From positions 1 to 64,000 of the forward strand of contig JAPOYI010000001.1 of NCBI GenBank assembly GCA_026706665.1: 64,000 bases of DNA. The letters are read 5' to 3'. Made by a program: the position numbers and the translations under genes. Each line of letters opens with the position of its first letter. Within the stretch, counting starts at the first letter, position 1. Below, piece by piece: positions 26,090 to 34,110 of this stretch. Under the pieces are notes generated by a model. The model did not search any database, was not told the DNA's origin, and saw only the letters and a list, made by a program, of their open reading frames with translations. The DNA is from Gammaproteobacteria bacterium. Its GTDB lineage: Bacteria; Pseudomonadota; Gammaproteobacteria; Pseudomonadales; Azotimanducaceae.

Positions 26090-27338
26090 TCCTTAAGGGG
26101 ACGTATCTCGGCAATCCTCTCTCGTAGCTCGGATAAGCCTCGCCGGCAATGAGCGGCTCCAGGTATCGGCGCGCCGCCGCGGTAATGCCGTAGCCGTCCT
26201 TCCGGATATACGACTTCGGCATGCTGCGTTCCACGTTCGCCACGCGCCCGAGCGGAGCATCGCCTACATGCCATTCATAGGGTCTGTCACGCGTCCTGAC
26301 GATGGAGGTCATGACCGCATTCTTCCCGGCCAGCGCGAATTCCACCGCCGCCTCCCCCACCGCGTACGCCTGCTCGACATCGACGCCTGACGCGATGTGG
26401 CGGGCCGAGCGTTGCAGGTAGTCCGCCACCGCCCAGTGGTACTTGAATCCTAAGGAGGAGTTCACTATCTCGGCCAGCACCGGAGCGACTCCCCCAAGCT
26501 GTGTGTGTCCGAACGCGTCACGCGTCCCCGCCTCCGCCAGGAACCGGCCATCGGCGTAGCGCGTCCCCTCGGACGCCGCGATCACGCAATAGCCGTTGCG
26601 GTCAACGGTCTCACTGACCCTGCCCAGGAAATTCTCCTGGTCGAACGGCACTTCCGGGAACAGGATCAGGTGCGGCGCATCGCCGCGCTTGCGTTGCGCG
26701 AGCCCCGCCGCAGCCGCAATCCAGCCCGCGTGACGGCCCATCACCTCAAGGATGAACACCCGGGTCGACGTCTCGCACATGGACGCCACATCAAGGGCCG
26801 CCTCGCCAATCGATACGGCGACGTACTTGGCCACCGACCCGAATCCGGGACACGTGTCCGTGAGGGGCAGGTCGTTGTCGACGGTCTTGGGGATGCCGAT
26901 GCACTGGATGGGATAGCCCTCCCGTGCGCCCAATTCGGCAACCTTGTGCGCCGTATCCTGGGAGTCGCCGCCGCCGTTGTAGAAGAAGTAGCCGATGTCA
27001 TGGGCGCGGAAGACATCCATGAGGCGCGCATACTCGCGTTCGTCCTGCTCGGGCGGTGCGAGCTTGTAACGGCAGGAACCGAAAGCGCCCCCCGGCGTTT
27101 CGCGCAGCGCGGCAATGGCCGCGGGCGATTCCCTGCTCGTATCGATGAGTTCCTCTGAAAGCGCGCCCAGAATGCCGTTGCGGCCCGCGAATACCTTGCC
27201 GATCCGGTCCGTGTGCCGCCTGGCGGTCTCGATGACCCCGCACGCGGTCGCGTTGATGACGGCGGTAACCCCGCCGGACTGCGCGTAGAACGCATTCCTT
27301 CCCGAGCCGCCGCCCGGCGCACCTCGCGTGTTCGACAT
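26049..27338 (-). CDS. pfp: PPi-dependent 6-phosphofructokinase
   Basis: 429 residues. It phosphorylates fructose 6-phosphate, most likely with pyrophosphate, and is reversible, so it serves both glycolysis and gluconeogenesis. Seen: YAQSGGVTAVINATA at the N-terminus, YNGGGDSQDTAHK (phosphoryl-donor loop), IGIPKTVDNDLP with the lysine and TVDND typical of PPi enzymes, and EVMGRHAGWIAAAAGLA for the sugar phosphate. The length and lack of a long insert fit the shorter PPi-PFK clade found in many Pseudomonadota. Its 3' end overlaps the presumed N-terminus of the LLM-class gene. Confidence 0.92.
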   Translation of the reverse strand: MSNTRGAPGGGSGRNAFYAQSGGVTAVINATACGVIETARRHTDRIGKVFAGRNGILGALSEELIDTSRESPAAIAALRETPGGAFGSCRYKLAPPEQDEREYARLMDVFRAHDIGYFFYNGGGDSQDTAHKVAELGAREGYPIQCIGIPKTVDNDLPLTDTCPGFGSVAKYVAVSIGEAALDVASMCETSTRVFILEVMGRHAGWIAAAAGLAQRKRGDAPHLILFPEVPFDQENFLGRVSETVDRNGYCVIAASEGTRYADGRFLAEAGTRDAFGHTQLGGVAPVLAEIVNSSLGFKYHWAVADYLQRSARHIASGVDVEQAYAVGEAAVEFALAGKNAVMTSIVRTRDRPYEWHVGDAPLGRVANVERSMPKSYIRKDGYGITAAARRYLEPLIAGEAYPSYERGLPRYVPLRNELAQKKLQPWSA

Positions 27339-27414
27339 GAGTCCGTCCCCGTTTCAGGCGTGTTCCCTGGGTACCCCGCATGGATTGTGGGCCATTTGTG
27401 CGACAATTTCTCGC

Positions 27415-27670
27415 ATGGCTGCCCTCGTCACGCTGTTCTGGAACATCTGCATCCTGCGCGTCGGTCCGGAATCGGTGCCTGCGCGGGTCTGGTTTATCCT
27501 GGTCCTGCTCATCGCCGACATGGCGGTGGCGCTTCTCTACCATCACATACTGCAACTTCATCTATCACCGCGCGTTCAACACGACGCTCGTGATCGGGAT
27601 CCTGATAGCGTTCGGTATCGGCATCGTTGCCTATATCGTCGGTTTCATCGCCGTCGGGCCATTCACCTAG
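27415..27670 (+). pseudogene. Frameshifted small membrane protein upstream of mpl
   Basis: The ATG at 27415 opens a frame encoding two helices (LVTLFWNICIL, then VWFILVLLIADMAVALLYH). Near 27540 sense is lost in that frame, while the +1 frame continues with FNTTLVIGILIAFGIGIVAYIVG and stops at 27670. Joined, the two make an 85-residue three-helix protein like the small YIP1-like membrane proteins found beside mpl in some gammaproteobacteria. A one-base indel explains it; a sequencing or assembly error is equally possible. Confidence 0.6.
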
Positions 27671-27683
27671 TGCTCCAGCGCAG

Positions 27684-29096
27684 ATGACGAAACGTCTCTA
27701 CTTTCTGGGCGTTGGGGGCACGCTCATGGGCGGTCTGGCGCGCCTCGCGAAGGAGGCCGGTTACCAGGTTTCCGGGTCGGACAGGGTCCTCTATCCTCCC
27801 ATGAGCGACCAGCTCGCCCAGGCCGACATCACGTTGTTCGAGGGATTCGACCCCTCGCAACTCGACCCGCTTCCGGATCTCGCCATTATCGGCAACGCGC
27901 AACTGGGCCGTGGGCATCCCGGGATCGAGCACATCCTGAACCGCAACCTCCCCTACATGTCGGGCGCACAGTGGCTGGGGGATGTCGTGCTTCCCGGCCG
28001 CTGGGTGATCGCCGTGGCAGGTACGCACGGCAAGACCACGACGGCCAGCATGGTTTCCTGGATTCTGGACTATGCCGGACTCGCGCCCGGATACATGATC
28101 GGCGGCGCACCCCGGAACTTCGAGTTTTCCGCGCGTCTGGGCGAGGCGCCGTTCTTTGTGGTCGAAGCCGACGAATACGACACGTCCTGTTTCGATCGAC
28201 GCTCGAAGTTCATCCATTACCGGCCGCGCACGTTGATCATCAATAACCTGGAATACGATCACGCCGACATCTTCGACAACCTTCGGGCGATCCAGACCCA
28301 GTTCCACCACCTGGTTCGCGCCGTACCCGGCGAAGGACTGATCGTCGTCCCGGCGGGAGACCGCGCGGTGAACCAGGTTCTCGCCATGGGCTGCTGGACC
28401 CCCGTCGCGCGTTACGACGTGAATCCGGGAGGGCGCAGGCGCCGCGCCGCCGACCAGGGCGATCTCTGGCAGGCGGACAACATCGAACGGGCCGGGAGCG
28501 CGTTCGACGTGTCCCTGAACCGCGAGCGGATCGGCCGCGTTTGCTGGGACCTGCTGGGCGACCACAACGTGCGCAACGCCCTCGCCTCGATCGCCGCCGC
28601 CCGCCACGCGGGTGTATCTGCAGACTGCGCAATGGAAGCACTGTGTCATTTCAAGGGCGTGAAACGGCGCCTCGAACTATTCGCCGAACGCGACCAGCTA
28701 AAGATGTACGACGACTTCGCCCACCATCCCACCGCTATTCGTGCGACGCTCCAGGCCATGCGCGACAAGGTCGGGGAAGAACAGATCGTTGCGGTCATCG
28801 AGCCCCGCACCCACACCATGTCGCTAGGCTCGCTGCGCAGCGAACTCTCGCACTGCTGTGCGCCTGCGGACGAAGTGATCTGGTTCCGCGGGGAGAACAT
28901 TCAGTGGGATCTCAAGGAACTTACGCGGGATAGCGTCATCAAGGCGAGCGTGGAAGACGATATGGAGCAACTCGTCGAGCGTCTGGCCAGACCCGCCAGC
29001 TCGCCCTGCCATGTGGTCATCATGTCCAATGGCAACTTTGGCGGCATCTACGACAAGCTTGCCGCACGGCTCGCCGGCGAGGAGTTTGCTCCGTAG
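27684..29096 (+). CDS. mpl: UDP-MurNAc:L-Ala-gamma-D-Glu-meso-DAP ligase (murein recycling)
   Basis: Attaches the recycled tripeptide L-Ala-D-Glu-mDAP to UDP-N-acetylmuramate in the cytoplasm. 470 residues from the ATG at 27684. Mur-ligase features: Rossmann start YFLGVGGTLMGGLARLAKE, the ATP loop AGTHGKTTTASMV near residues 111-123, EADEYDTSCFDRRSKF (Mpl-type, distinguishing it from MurC), LEYDHADIFDNL, LLGDHNVRNALA, and YDDFAHHPTAIRATL near residue 350. The C-terminal MSNGNFGGIYDKL is also characteristic. Indicates a DAP-type peptidoglycan, as in Gram-negative bacteria. Confidence 0.96.
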   Translation: MTKRLYFLGVGGTLMGGLARLAKEAGYQVSGSDRVLYPPMSDQLAQADITLFEGFDPSQLDPLPDLAIIGNAQLGRGHPGIEHILNRNLPYMSGAQWLGDVVLPGRWVIAVAGTHGKTTTASMVSWILDYAGLAPGYMIGGAPRNFEFSARLGEAPFFVVEADEYDTSCFDRRSKFIHYRPRTLIINNLEYDHADIFDNLRAIQTQFHHLVRAVPGEGLIVVPAGDRAVNQVLAMGCWTPVARYDVNPGGRRRRAADQGDLWQADNIERAGSAFDVSLNRERIGRVCWDLLGDHNVRNALASIAAARHAGVSADCAMEALCHFKGVKRRLELFAERDQLKMYDDFAHHPTAIRATLQAMRDKVGEEQIVAVIEPRTHTMSLGSLRSELSHCCAPADEVIWFRGENIQWDLKELTRDSVIKASVEDDMEQLVERLARPASSPCHVVIMSNGNFGGIYDKLAARLAGEEFAP

Positions 29097-29395
29097 GACG
29101 ACCTTCAGTTCGAGGAACATCCAGCGCAGGAGTGCTTCATCCGCCCTCCGAACGATCGCCTCGACCATATCCGCAATACTTGATCCGGAGGTGTCGAGCC
29201 AGAGCCCCAACCCCTGCATCTGCTTGCGAAACTCTTCGTCCAGGTACGCGAATCGGGCCGCGACGTGCTTCTCGTCCCGATTCCGGTCCCGTTCCATCGC
29301 GAGCCGGCGCCGGGGATACCGGTAATGAGCCATACGCTGTCCGTGACAGACAGCACTTCCCTGCCCCGCTGCTCATTCGCAGTGTAGTCATTCAT
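29096..29395 (-). pseudogene. AAA/phosphotransferase-like ATPase gene with internal deletion
   Basis: From the ATG at 29395 the frame reads through SVWLITGIPGAGSRW, which is the Walker A start of small phosphotransferase-like ATPases (normally LITGIPGAGKTT). It then jumps, in a different frame, to DEKHVAARFAYLDEEFRKQ and GLGLWLDTSGSSIADMVEAI, the family's C-terminus. The central 90 or so residues are missing and the loop lysine is lost. The ATG overlaps the stop of the upstream amidohydrolase, so the gene was once its coupled downstream partner. The end runs into the 3' end of mpl. Confidence 0.65.
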
Positions 29396-30527
29396 CCCCG
29401 TTCCTTCCGTCGCCGGCGACGCAGCGATCGACGTCCAGCAACACGGCGCTTCTCGCAAAGACGCTGCGTGGAGTGCCCAGCGCCTCCTTGAGGGCCAGGT
29501 CCCTGTCCCAGGGATTGTCGATCCTTGCCACGGACTTCGCAGCAGGCGCGCCGACGCGATCAAGATGGAAGTATGGCGACACCAACGGGAAGAACTGCAG
29601 GGGCCAATCCGTACCGTAGACGAGCCTGGCGTCCAGGCCCGGGACCGCAAGCGCCTTGCCGAGGAAGCCAAGTCGATTGACCTGCGTCAGGCTAGAAATG
29701 TCCGCGTACAGATTGGAGTAGCGTTCGAACATCGGCAGAATCCGCTCGAAATTGTCCTCTCCCTCGCTCGCTCCCGTTGTCCCGATGTGCGCGGCAATCA
29801 CCGTGACGCCGATGGAGAGCGGCAGCGCCAATCGCTCGGGGTCTCCGAATTTGTCGCTGGCGCTTGCGAATGAGCGCTCCTGGCCGGCGTGACTCAGCAG
29901 GGGCAGGTCGAGCGCGACGAGTTCCTCGTAGAACGGCGCAATCGCCGGGTCCGCCGGATCGATGCGCATGGTATTTGGTATCCACTTGACCAGCATCGCC
30001 CCCTGCGCCCTGACCTCGCGTAACCGCGCCAGCGCATCGTGGCGATAGGGATTGACGCTGGCACCGAAGCAGAGGTTGCCGTGGCGGCGGGTCTCCCTGG
30101 CGACAAAGTCGTTGGGCACGTAGACCTGGGTCGCCTCCCGGTCCAGTTTTCCGTCGGCATCGACGACACCATCCAGCGCCAGAATCACCGCCTTTTCGAC
30201 GCGGCGCGATGCGGCCACCTGCGCGCTTATCCTCTCGATGACGATGGCATCGCCCCGGCTTTCCAGTTCTTCCAGGTCGACGCCGAATGCGACCAGGTAC
30301 ACCGAAAAGCGAAAGTTCTCCTGCATCTCCCGGTTGACGAACGCCCCACTGCCCCCGGCCCCGATGCCCGCGGTATGCACATGCATATCCAGGTAGCCGC
30401 CTTCCGACCCGGACGGGAGGGAGTCATCGACAGGGATTGCGACGTAGATACACACCACAATGACGACAACTCCGAGCAGCGCAGTGACTATCCTGCGCCG
30501 GACCGTATTCAAGAACGCCCACCTCAT
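29388..30527 (-). CDS. Membrane-anchored amidohydrolase-2 family metal hydrolase
   Basis: About 379 residues from the ATG at 30527; a GTG at 30557 would add ten. One N-terminal anchor helix (IVTALLGVVVIVVCIYVAI) puts the enzyme on the periplasmic face. The TIM-barrel amidohydrolase (PF04909-type) fold shows metal ligands in YLDMHVHTAG, LLSHAGQE and IAAHIGTTG, and the catalytic Asp in VYGTDWPLQFF. Members decarboxylate or hydrolyse aromatic or cyclic acids; the substrate here is unknown. It is divergent from comF. Confidence 0.85.
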   Translation of the reverse strand: MRWAFLNTVRRRIVTALLGVVVIVVCIYVAIPVDDSLPSGSEGGYLDMHVHTAGIGAGGSGAFVNREMQENFRFSVYLVAFGVDLEELESRGDAIVIERISAQVAASRRVEKAVILALDGVVDADGKLDREATQVYVPNDFVARETRRHGNLCFGASVNPYRHDALARLREVRAQGAMLVKWIPNTMRIDPADPAIAPFYEELVALDLPLLSHAGQERSFASASDKFGDPERLALPLSIGVTVIAAHIGTTGASEGEDNFERILPMFERYSNLYADISSLTQVNRLGFLGKALAVPGLDARLVYGTDWPLQFFPLVSPYFHLDRVGAPAAKSVARIDNPWDRDLALKEALGTPRSVFARSAVLLDVDRCVAGDGRNGDE

Positions 30528-30635
30528 AACCTCGGAAGTCTGAGGCCAATAACGCACTCGCTCAATGGTGGATTTCGCGCAGCCCGGCCTCCCCGATCGC
30601 GCTATAACCCGCTACTCCACCAGGGGGGCACTGTC

Positions 30636-31313
30636 GTGGCGTTGTGGAAACTTCTGCCTGGCATCTGCGTGCTATGCCAGGGCTACAGCAACGAGACCAT
30701 GGATCTCTGCCGCGCGTGCGCGGCGGACCTGAAACCGAACGCCGGGGCCTGTCCCCGTTGCGCGATCCAGACGCCTGCCCGCGGTGGCGACTGTCCCGCC
30801 TGCGAGCTCGATCCGCCGCCGTATGATCGAGCCGCGGTGCCATACCTCTATGTCCCACCGCTCACGCGGCTGATACATGGGCTGAAACGCGGCAATGGAC
30901 TGATCGAAGCGCGTATCCTGGCATCACTGATGAGCGGAATGTTGCTCCGGGACGACCCGCCCGACGTCATCGTGCCAGTGCCGCTCACCTATCGCCGGCG
31001 GGTGATCCGCGGCTACAACCAGGCGGCCCTGCTCGCGGCCCAGATCGCCCGCACGGTGGGCGCACCCGTGGACTACCGGGGCCTGAAACGCATCCGCCAC
31101 ACGGCGCCTCAGCAGTCCCTGGATGCCGCCGCCCGCCAGCGCAACCAGTCAGGCGCCTACCGCGCCTGCCGGGATTTCAAGGGCAAGGACATTGCCGTCG
31201 TGGACGACGTGATGACGACAGGCGCGACGGCGGCTGAAGTCGCGGCGACGCTGCTCGATTCCGGTGCCGGGACCGTGCGCATCTGGGCCGCCGCCAGAAC
31301 GCCGCTGCGCTAA
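30636..31313 (+). CDS. comF: ComF-family amidophosphoribosyltransferase
   Basis: 225 residues from the GTG at 30636, which has AGGGGGG about ten bases upstream. The N-terminus holds a double zinc-finger-like cysteine set (CVLC, CRAC, CPRC, CPAC). Then come YLYVPPLTRLIHGLKRGNGL, VPLTYRRRVIRGYNQAALLA and the PRPP-binding loop IAVVDDVMTTGATAAE near residue 186. ComF proteins are linked to DNA uptake (competence) and are also called GntX in enterics. It is monocistronic and convergent with the acyltransferase gene. Confidence 0.93.
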   Translation: MALWKLLPGICVLCQGYSNETMDLCRACAADLKPNAGACPRCAIQTPARGGDCPACELDPPPYDRAAVPYLYVPPLTRLIHGLKRGNGLIEARILASLMSGMLLRDDPPDVIVPVPLTYRRRVIRGYNQAALLAAQIARTVGAPVDYRGLKRIRHTAPQQSLDAAARQRNQSGAYRACRDFKGKDIAVVDDVMTTGATAAEVAATLLDSGAGTVRIWAAARTPLR

Positions 31314-31316
31314 AAG

Positions 31317-31376
31317 CCTGTCGAGTGATGGGTGGCCTTGGGCCGGGTTTCAATATGGGGCCAACGGGGCGACAGG
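31317..31376. terminator. Possible bidirectional terminator / inverted repeat
   Basis: Between the convergent comF and acyltransferase genes, CCTGTCG (31317-31323) pairs with CGACAGG (31370-31376). Inner GGCC-containing segments could pair too. There is no strong U-tract, so termination is uncertain. Confidence 0.4.
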
Positions 31377-31384
31377 TTGTATGG

Positions 31385-32599
31385 CTAGGAATCCTGGAGA
31401 CTCGCCGAGTCCTGCATTTCGCTCGTTCGCACCTCGTCCAGTTCCGGCAATTCGGCCCGGTCCGCCCTCGTCGGCGATTTCCGTGCAAGATCGGGTTTCC
31501 GCGCGAGGTCGCGCTTGTGCCGCAACTGGTTCGCATACTGCATCAACACGAATTTGCGGTGCTCCCTGGGGCAGCCTTCGAGGGTCTTGTAGAATGCCTT
31601 CCTTATCCGGGGATCCAGTTCTGCGCAGCCGTCCAGGGCGAGCACGTGCGTCGGATAGGTCTTCAGGCCCCCAACGATCATCCGGTCGATGTGGTCGGCA
31701 AGGTCCTCCGCCTGCTCGAATGCGCCCTCTACCCGCGCGCCGAAGGACACGTGCACCCTCCCCTTGAAGCCAAAGATGCCCTTGGCCATGCTGCGGATAT
31801 CTTCTCCTTCGTTCTTGTCGTACTTTCCGTCGCGATCCATGAAGTAGAGTTCCTTGGCCTTGGTGCCGGCACAGGGATCGAGCTCATAGGAGATCGATAC
31901 GGGCACGAGCGCAACCCGGTGAAGCCACTCGTCGAACGAGCGGAATTCCTCCCGGTAGGCCAGCAGGAACATCTTGAACAGCGCCGGATTGGACTGATCG
32001 ACACCATCCTTGGCGCGTCCCTCACGCTGGGCAATCCAGACGGATTCCTCCGCCTCGAGGGCGGACCGAATGTAGCAGGAGGTCTTCATCAGGGCGGCGA
32101 ACTGCGCCTTCGCGCCCGTCTCCGCCCGTGCGATCGAAAAACTCTTGTTCAGCCGCATCAGGTCCATCGCCGTGCCGTTGGTAAAGAGATTGTCACCAAC
32201 ACCGATCTGGGTGGTCTTCCGGCCAGACTGCCACAGGGCAAAGTTCATGAAGCCGGAATCAAGGGCGATATCGCGATGGTTGGAAACGAACAGATGCGGC
32301 TGGCTCGGATCGAGGGCATCCACCCCATCCCAGGTGAAACCCGAGGTCGTCCGGCGGATCAGCTTCTCGAAATATGCGGTCAGCGCCAGTTGCAGCGAGT
32401 CCACCGAGTCAAGTTCACGCACCTGCCGGGTCAGGCCCATCCTGGTCGCCGCCAACGTCAGTCCCGGGGCCAACCGGTAGCACCACGGCGCGGCGAAACC
32501 CGCTATTCCCCGAAGCGCGTTTGGGTCCTCCACCAGACGGCTCAGTACCGCCGGCACTTCGTCGTCGCGATAGGGACGGATGTCGTCAAAAGCATCCAC
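31385..32599 (-). CDS. Glycerol-3-phosphate/1-acylglycerol acyltransferase family protein
   Basis: From a GTG at 32599 this is 404 residues. The acyltransferase motif is read as LFVSNHRDIALDSGFMNFAL, a variant of the usual H-x4-D block found in a gammaproteobacterial subgroup. It is followed by GVGDNLFTNG, LNKSFSIARAETG (block II) and SVWIAQREGRAKDG (block III, EGRAKDG). A C-terminal basic tail (KRDLARKPDLARKSPTRAD) may bind membranes. The longer frame to 32740 overlaps the neighbouring gene and lacks support. Likely role: phospholipid or related acyl transfer at the inner membrane. Confidence 0.82.
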   Translation of the reverse strand: MDAFDDIRPYRDDEVPAVLSRLVEDPNALRGIAGFAAPWCYRLAPGLTLAATRMGLTRQVRELDSVDSLQLALTAYFEKLIRRTTSGFTWDGVDALDPSQPHLFVSNHRDIALDSGFMNFALWQSGRKTTQIGVGDNLFTNGTAMDLMRLNKSFSIARAETGAKAQFAALMKTSCYIRSALEAEESVWIAQREGRAKDGVDQSNPALFKMFLLAYREEFRSFDEWLHRVALVPVSISYELDPCAGTKAKELYFMDRDGKYDKNEGEDIRSMAKGIFGFKGRVHVSFGARVEGAFEQAEDLADHIDRMIVGGLKTYPTHVLALDGCAELDPRIRKAFYKTLEGCPREHRKFVLMQYANQLRHKRDLARKPDLARKSPTRADRAELPELDEVRTSEMQDSASLQDS

Positions 32600-32633
32600 A
32601 GGTCCCAAAGTTAACCCATAATGACAAGAGTTC

Positions 32634-33722
32634 CTACGGTTTCCGCTGATCGCCCGCCGGCCACGGAGACAGGTCGACCACCCCCAGACGATCGCCCGCA
32701 AAGGTTCCCAGGTAGTAGATGCCGTCGCGCTGCAACGCAACGGTTGCGCCGCCCATCGGTGCGCCCTCGTGCGCGATGATTACCTGTTCTGACAGGTCGT
32801 CGGGGTCCAGAGCCACGATCTCGAAGGGCATGCCGCAGGCACCTTCGGGAACCGACATGCAGGCCAGCATCTCTGGAATCGAACCCGTGTGCGAGGCGAC
32901 GAGCAGGCGCCCGTCCTCCGACCAGTAGCCGTTATCCAGGGGCTTCATGCTTCGCTCCGCCACGACCTCACCCGTTGGGACATCGATCTTGCGCGCGCCG
33001 GTGAACGTGTTGAGATATGCGAACCGCTCGTCGTCAGATTTCTCTATCCCATTCGGAAACGCCGCGTCGCTTCCCGGCAGCTTGCGGAAGCCCTCCGCCT
33101 GCGACCAGGCGTATGCCCATCCGGTGTCGAAACCGAACTGCGCGCGAAGGAAGGCCCAGGTGTCGCCGCCCCGATCGAACATGCGCGTCACCCAGAAACC
33201 GCCGTCCCGTAACACAACGACATCGTTGAGAAGGCCGTCTTCGGGAGCTTCGGCGCAGCCGCGCCAGGTCAATGCACCATCCGCGTCGACTTCGAACAGT
33301 TCCACGGACTCCCGGCCCCCGTGGTTGACCACCGCAAGCTGGTGCCGGCCATCCGAACGGGTTTCGATGTCGATGCCGTGCGGCGAAAACGCGTCGGCCA
33401 AGGCGCATGCGGGGTCGCCCCATTCAGGCTTCATCCGGACCGATGGATCAGGGAATAGCGCCGTCAGGTTCCCCTTCGGCGGCTCGTACAGCACCAGGCT
33501 GCCCGGATTGCCATCCATGCCGCCAAACTGGCTGACAATGATGCGCCCGTCCGGGGAAAGGGCCATGTCCTCCGGGCTCTGAAACCGGCAGTCGACATCG
33601 ATGCCGAAGCCGCTCTCGCAACCCAGGATGGGGGTCAGGCTGTCGCTGCCGCAGCCGCCCAGCAGCAGCACCGCCGCGATGCGGGGGCGACACACGGCGC
33701 CCGCCAGGGCGACGGATTTCAT
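32634..33722 (-). CDS. SMP-30/gluconolactonase-like beta-propeller lipoprotein
   Basis: From the ATG at 33722 (4 bases after the upstream stop) the protein has 362 residues with a lipobox (IAAVLLLGGC). Propeller-like segments follow: FQSPEDMALSPDGRIIVSQ, PHGIDIETRSDGRHQLAVVN, DGGFWVTRMFDRGG, FPNGIEKSDDERFAYLNTF and GRLLVASHTG. This resembles periplasmic SMP-30-type lactonases or strictosidine-synthase-like proteins. Catalytic metal ligands cannot be assigned with confidence. It forms an operon with the TonB-domain lipoprotein, GH20 and amidotransferase genes upstream. Confidence 0.75.
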   Translation of the reverse strand: MKSVALAGAVCRPRIAAVLLLGGCGSDSLTPILGCESGFGIDVDCRFQSPEDMALSPDGRIIVSQFGGMDGNPGSLVLYEPPKGNLTALFPDPSVRMKPEWGDPACALADAFSPHGIDIETRSDGRHQLAVVNHGGRESVELFEVDADGALTWRGCAEAPEDGLLNDVVVLRDGGFWVTRMFDRGGDTWAFLRAQFGFDTGWAYAWSQAEGFRKLPGSDAAFPNGIEKSDDERFAYLNTFTGARKIDVPTGEVVAERSMKPLDNGYWSEDGRLLVASHTGSIPEMLACMSVPEGACGMPFEIVALDPDDLSEQVIIAHEGAPMGGATVALQRDGIYYLGTFAGDRLGVVDLSPWPAGDQRKP

Positions 33723-33726
33723 GGCG

Positions 33727-34110
33727 CTAATACTCCGGATATTCATCTTCCGAGAGTCTGAATCGCAACGTGCTTAACATGCCCGGCGTCTCGACCGGTT
33801 TGCCGCCCACCGTCGCAGCACGGAAACGCCACTGGACGATGGACGCGAGCGCGGCTTGCTCGAAAACGCCCTCGGGATCCGCCTCCACGACCTCGGCATT
33901 GGCCACCATGCCTTCGGCGGTAACGTCGTAGCGCACGACCACGTGGCCTTCAATCCCCTCGGCCCTGGCGACAGGCGGGTAGACCATGTCCGCGCCAGAC
34001 AGGAACCGCACCGGCGAAGACGTCACGCAAGCCGCCAGCAGCACCGGGAGAAGGCTGGCCAGAAGGCCTGCCAAGAGGCAATTTGGGTGGCGGTGCCGCA
34101 ACCGCCGCAT
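33727..34110 (-). CDS. TonB C-terminal domain lipoprotein
   Basis: 127 residues from the ATG at 34110, which overlaps the GH20 stop codon (TGATG). The signal has a lipobox LLAAC near residue 28. The remainder is a single TonB-type C-terminal domain: YPPVARAEGIEGHVVVRYDV, ALASIVQWRFRAATVGGKPV. There is no transmembrane anchor or proline-rich spacer, so it is not a classical energy transducer. It is a member of the same-direction operon 36745 to 32634. Role unknown. Confidence 0.82.
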   Translation of the reverse strand: MRRLRHRHPNCLLAGLLASLLPVLLAACVTSSPVRFLSGADMVYPPVARAEGIEGHVVVRYDVTAEGMVANAEVVEADPEGVFEQAALASIVQWRFRAATVGGKPVETPGMLSTLRFRLSEDEYPEY

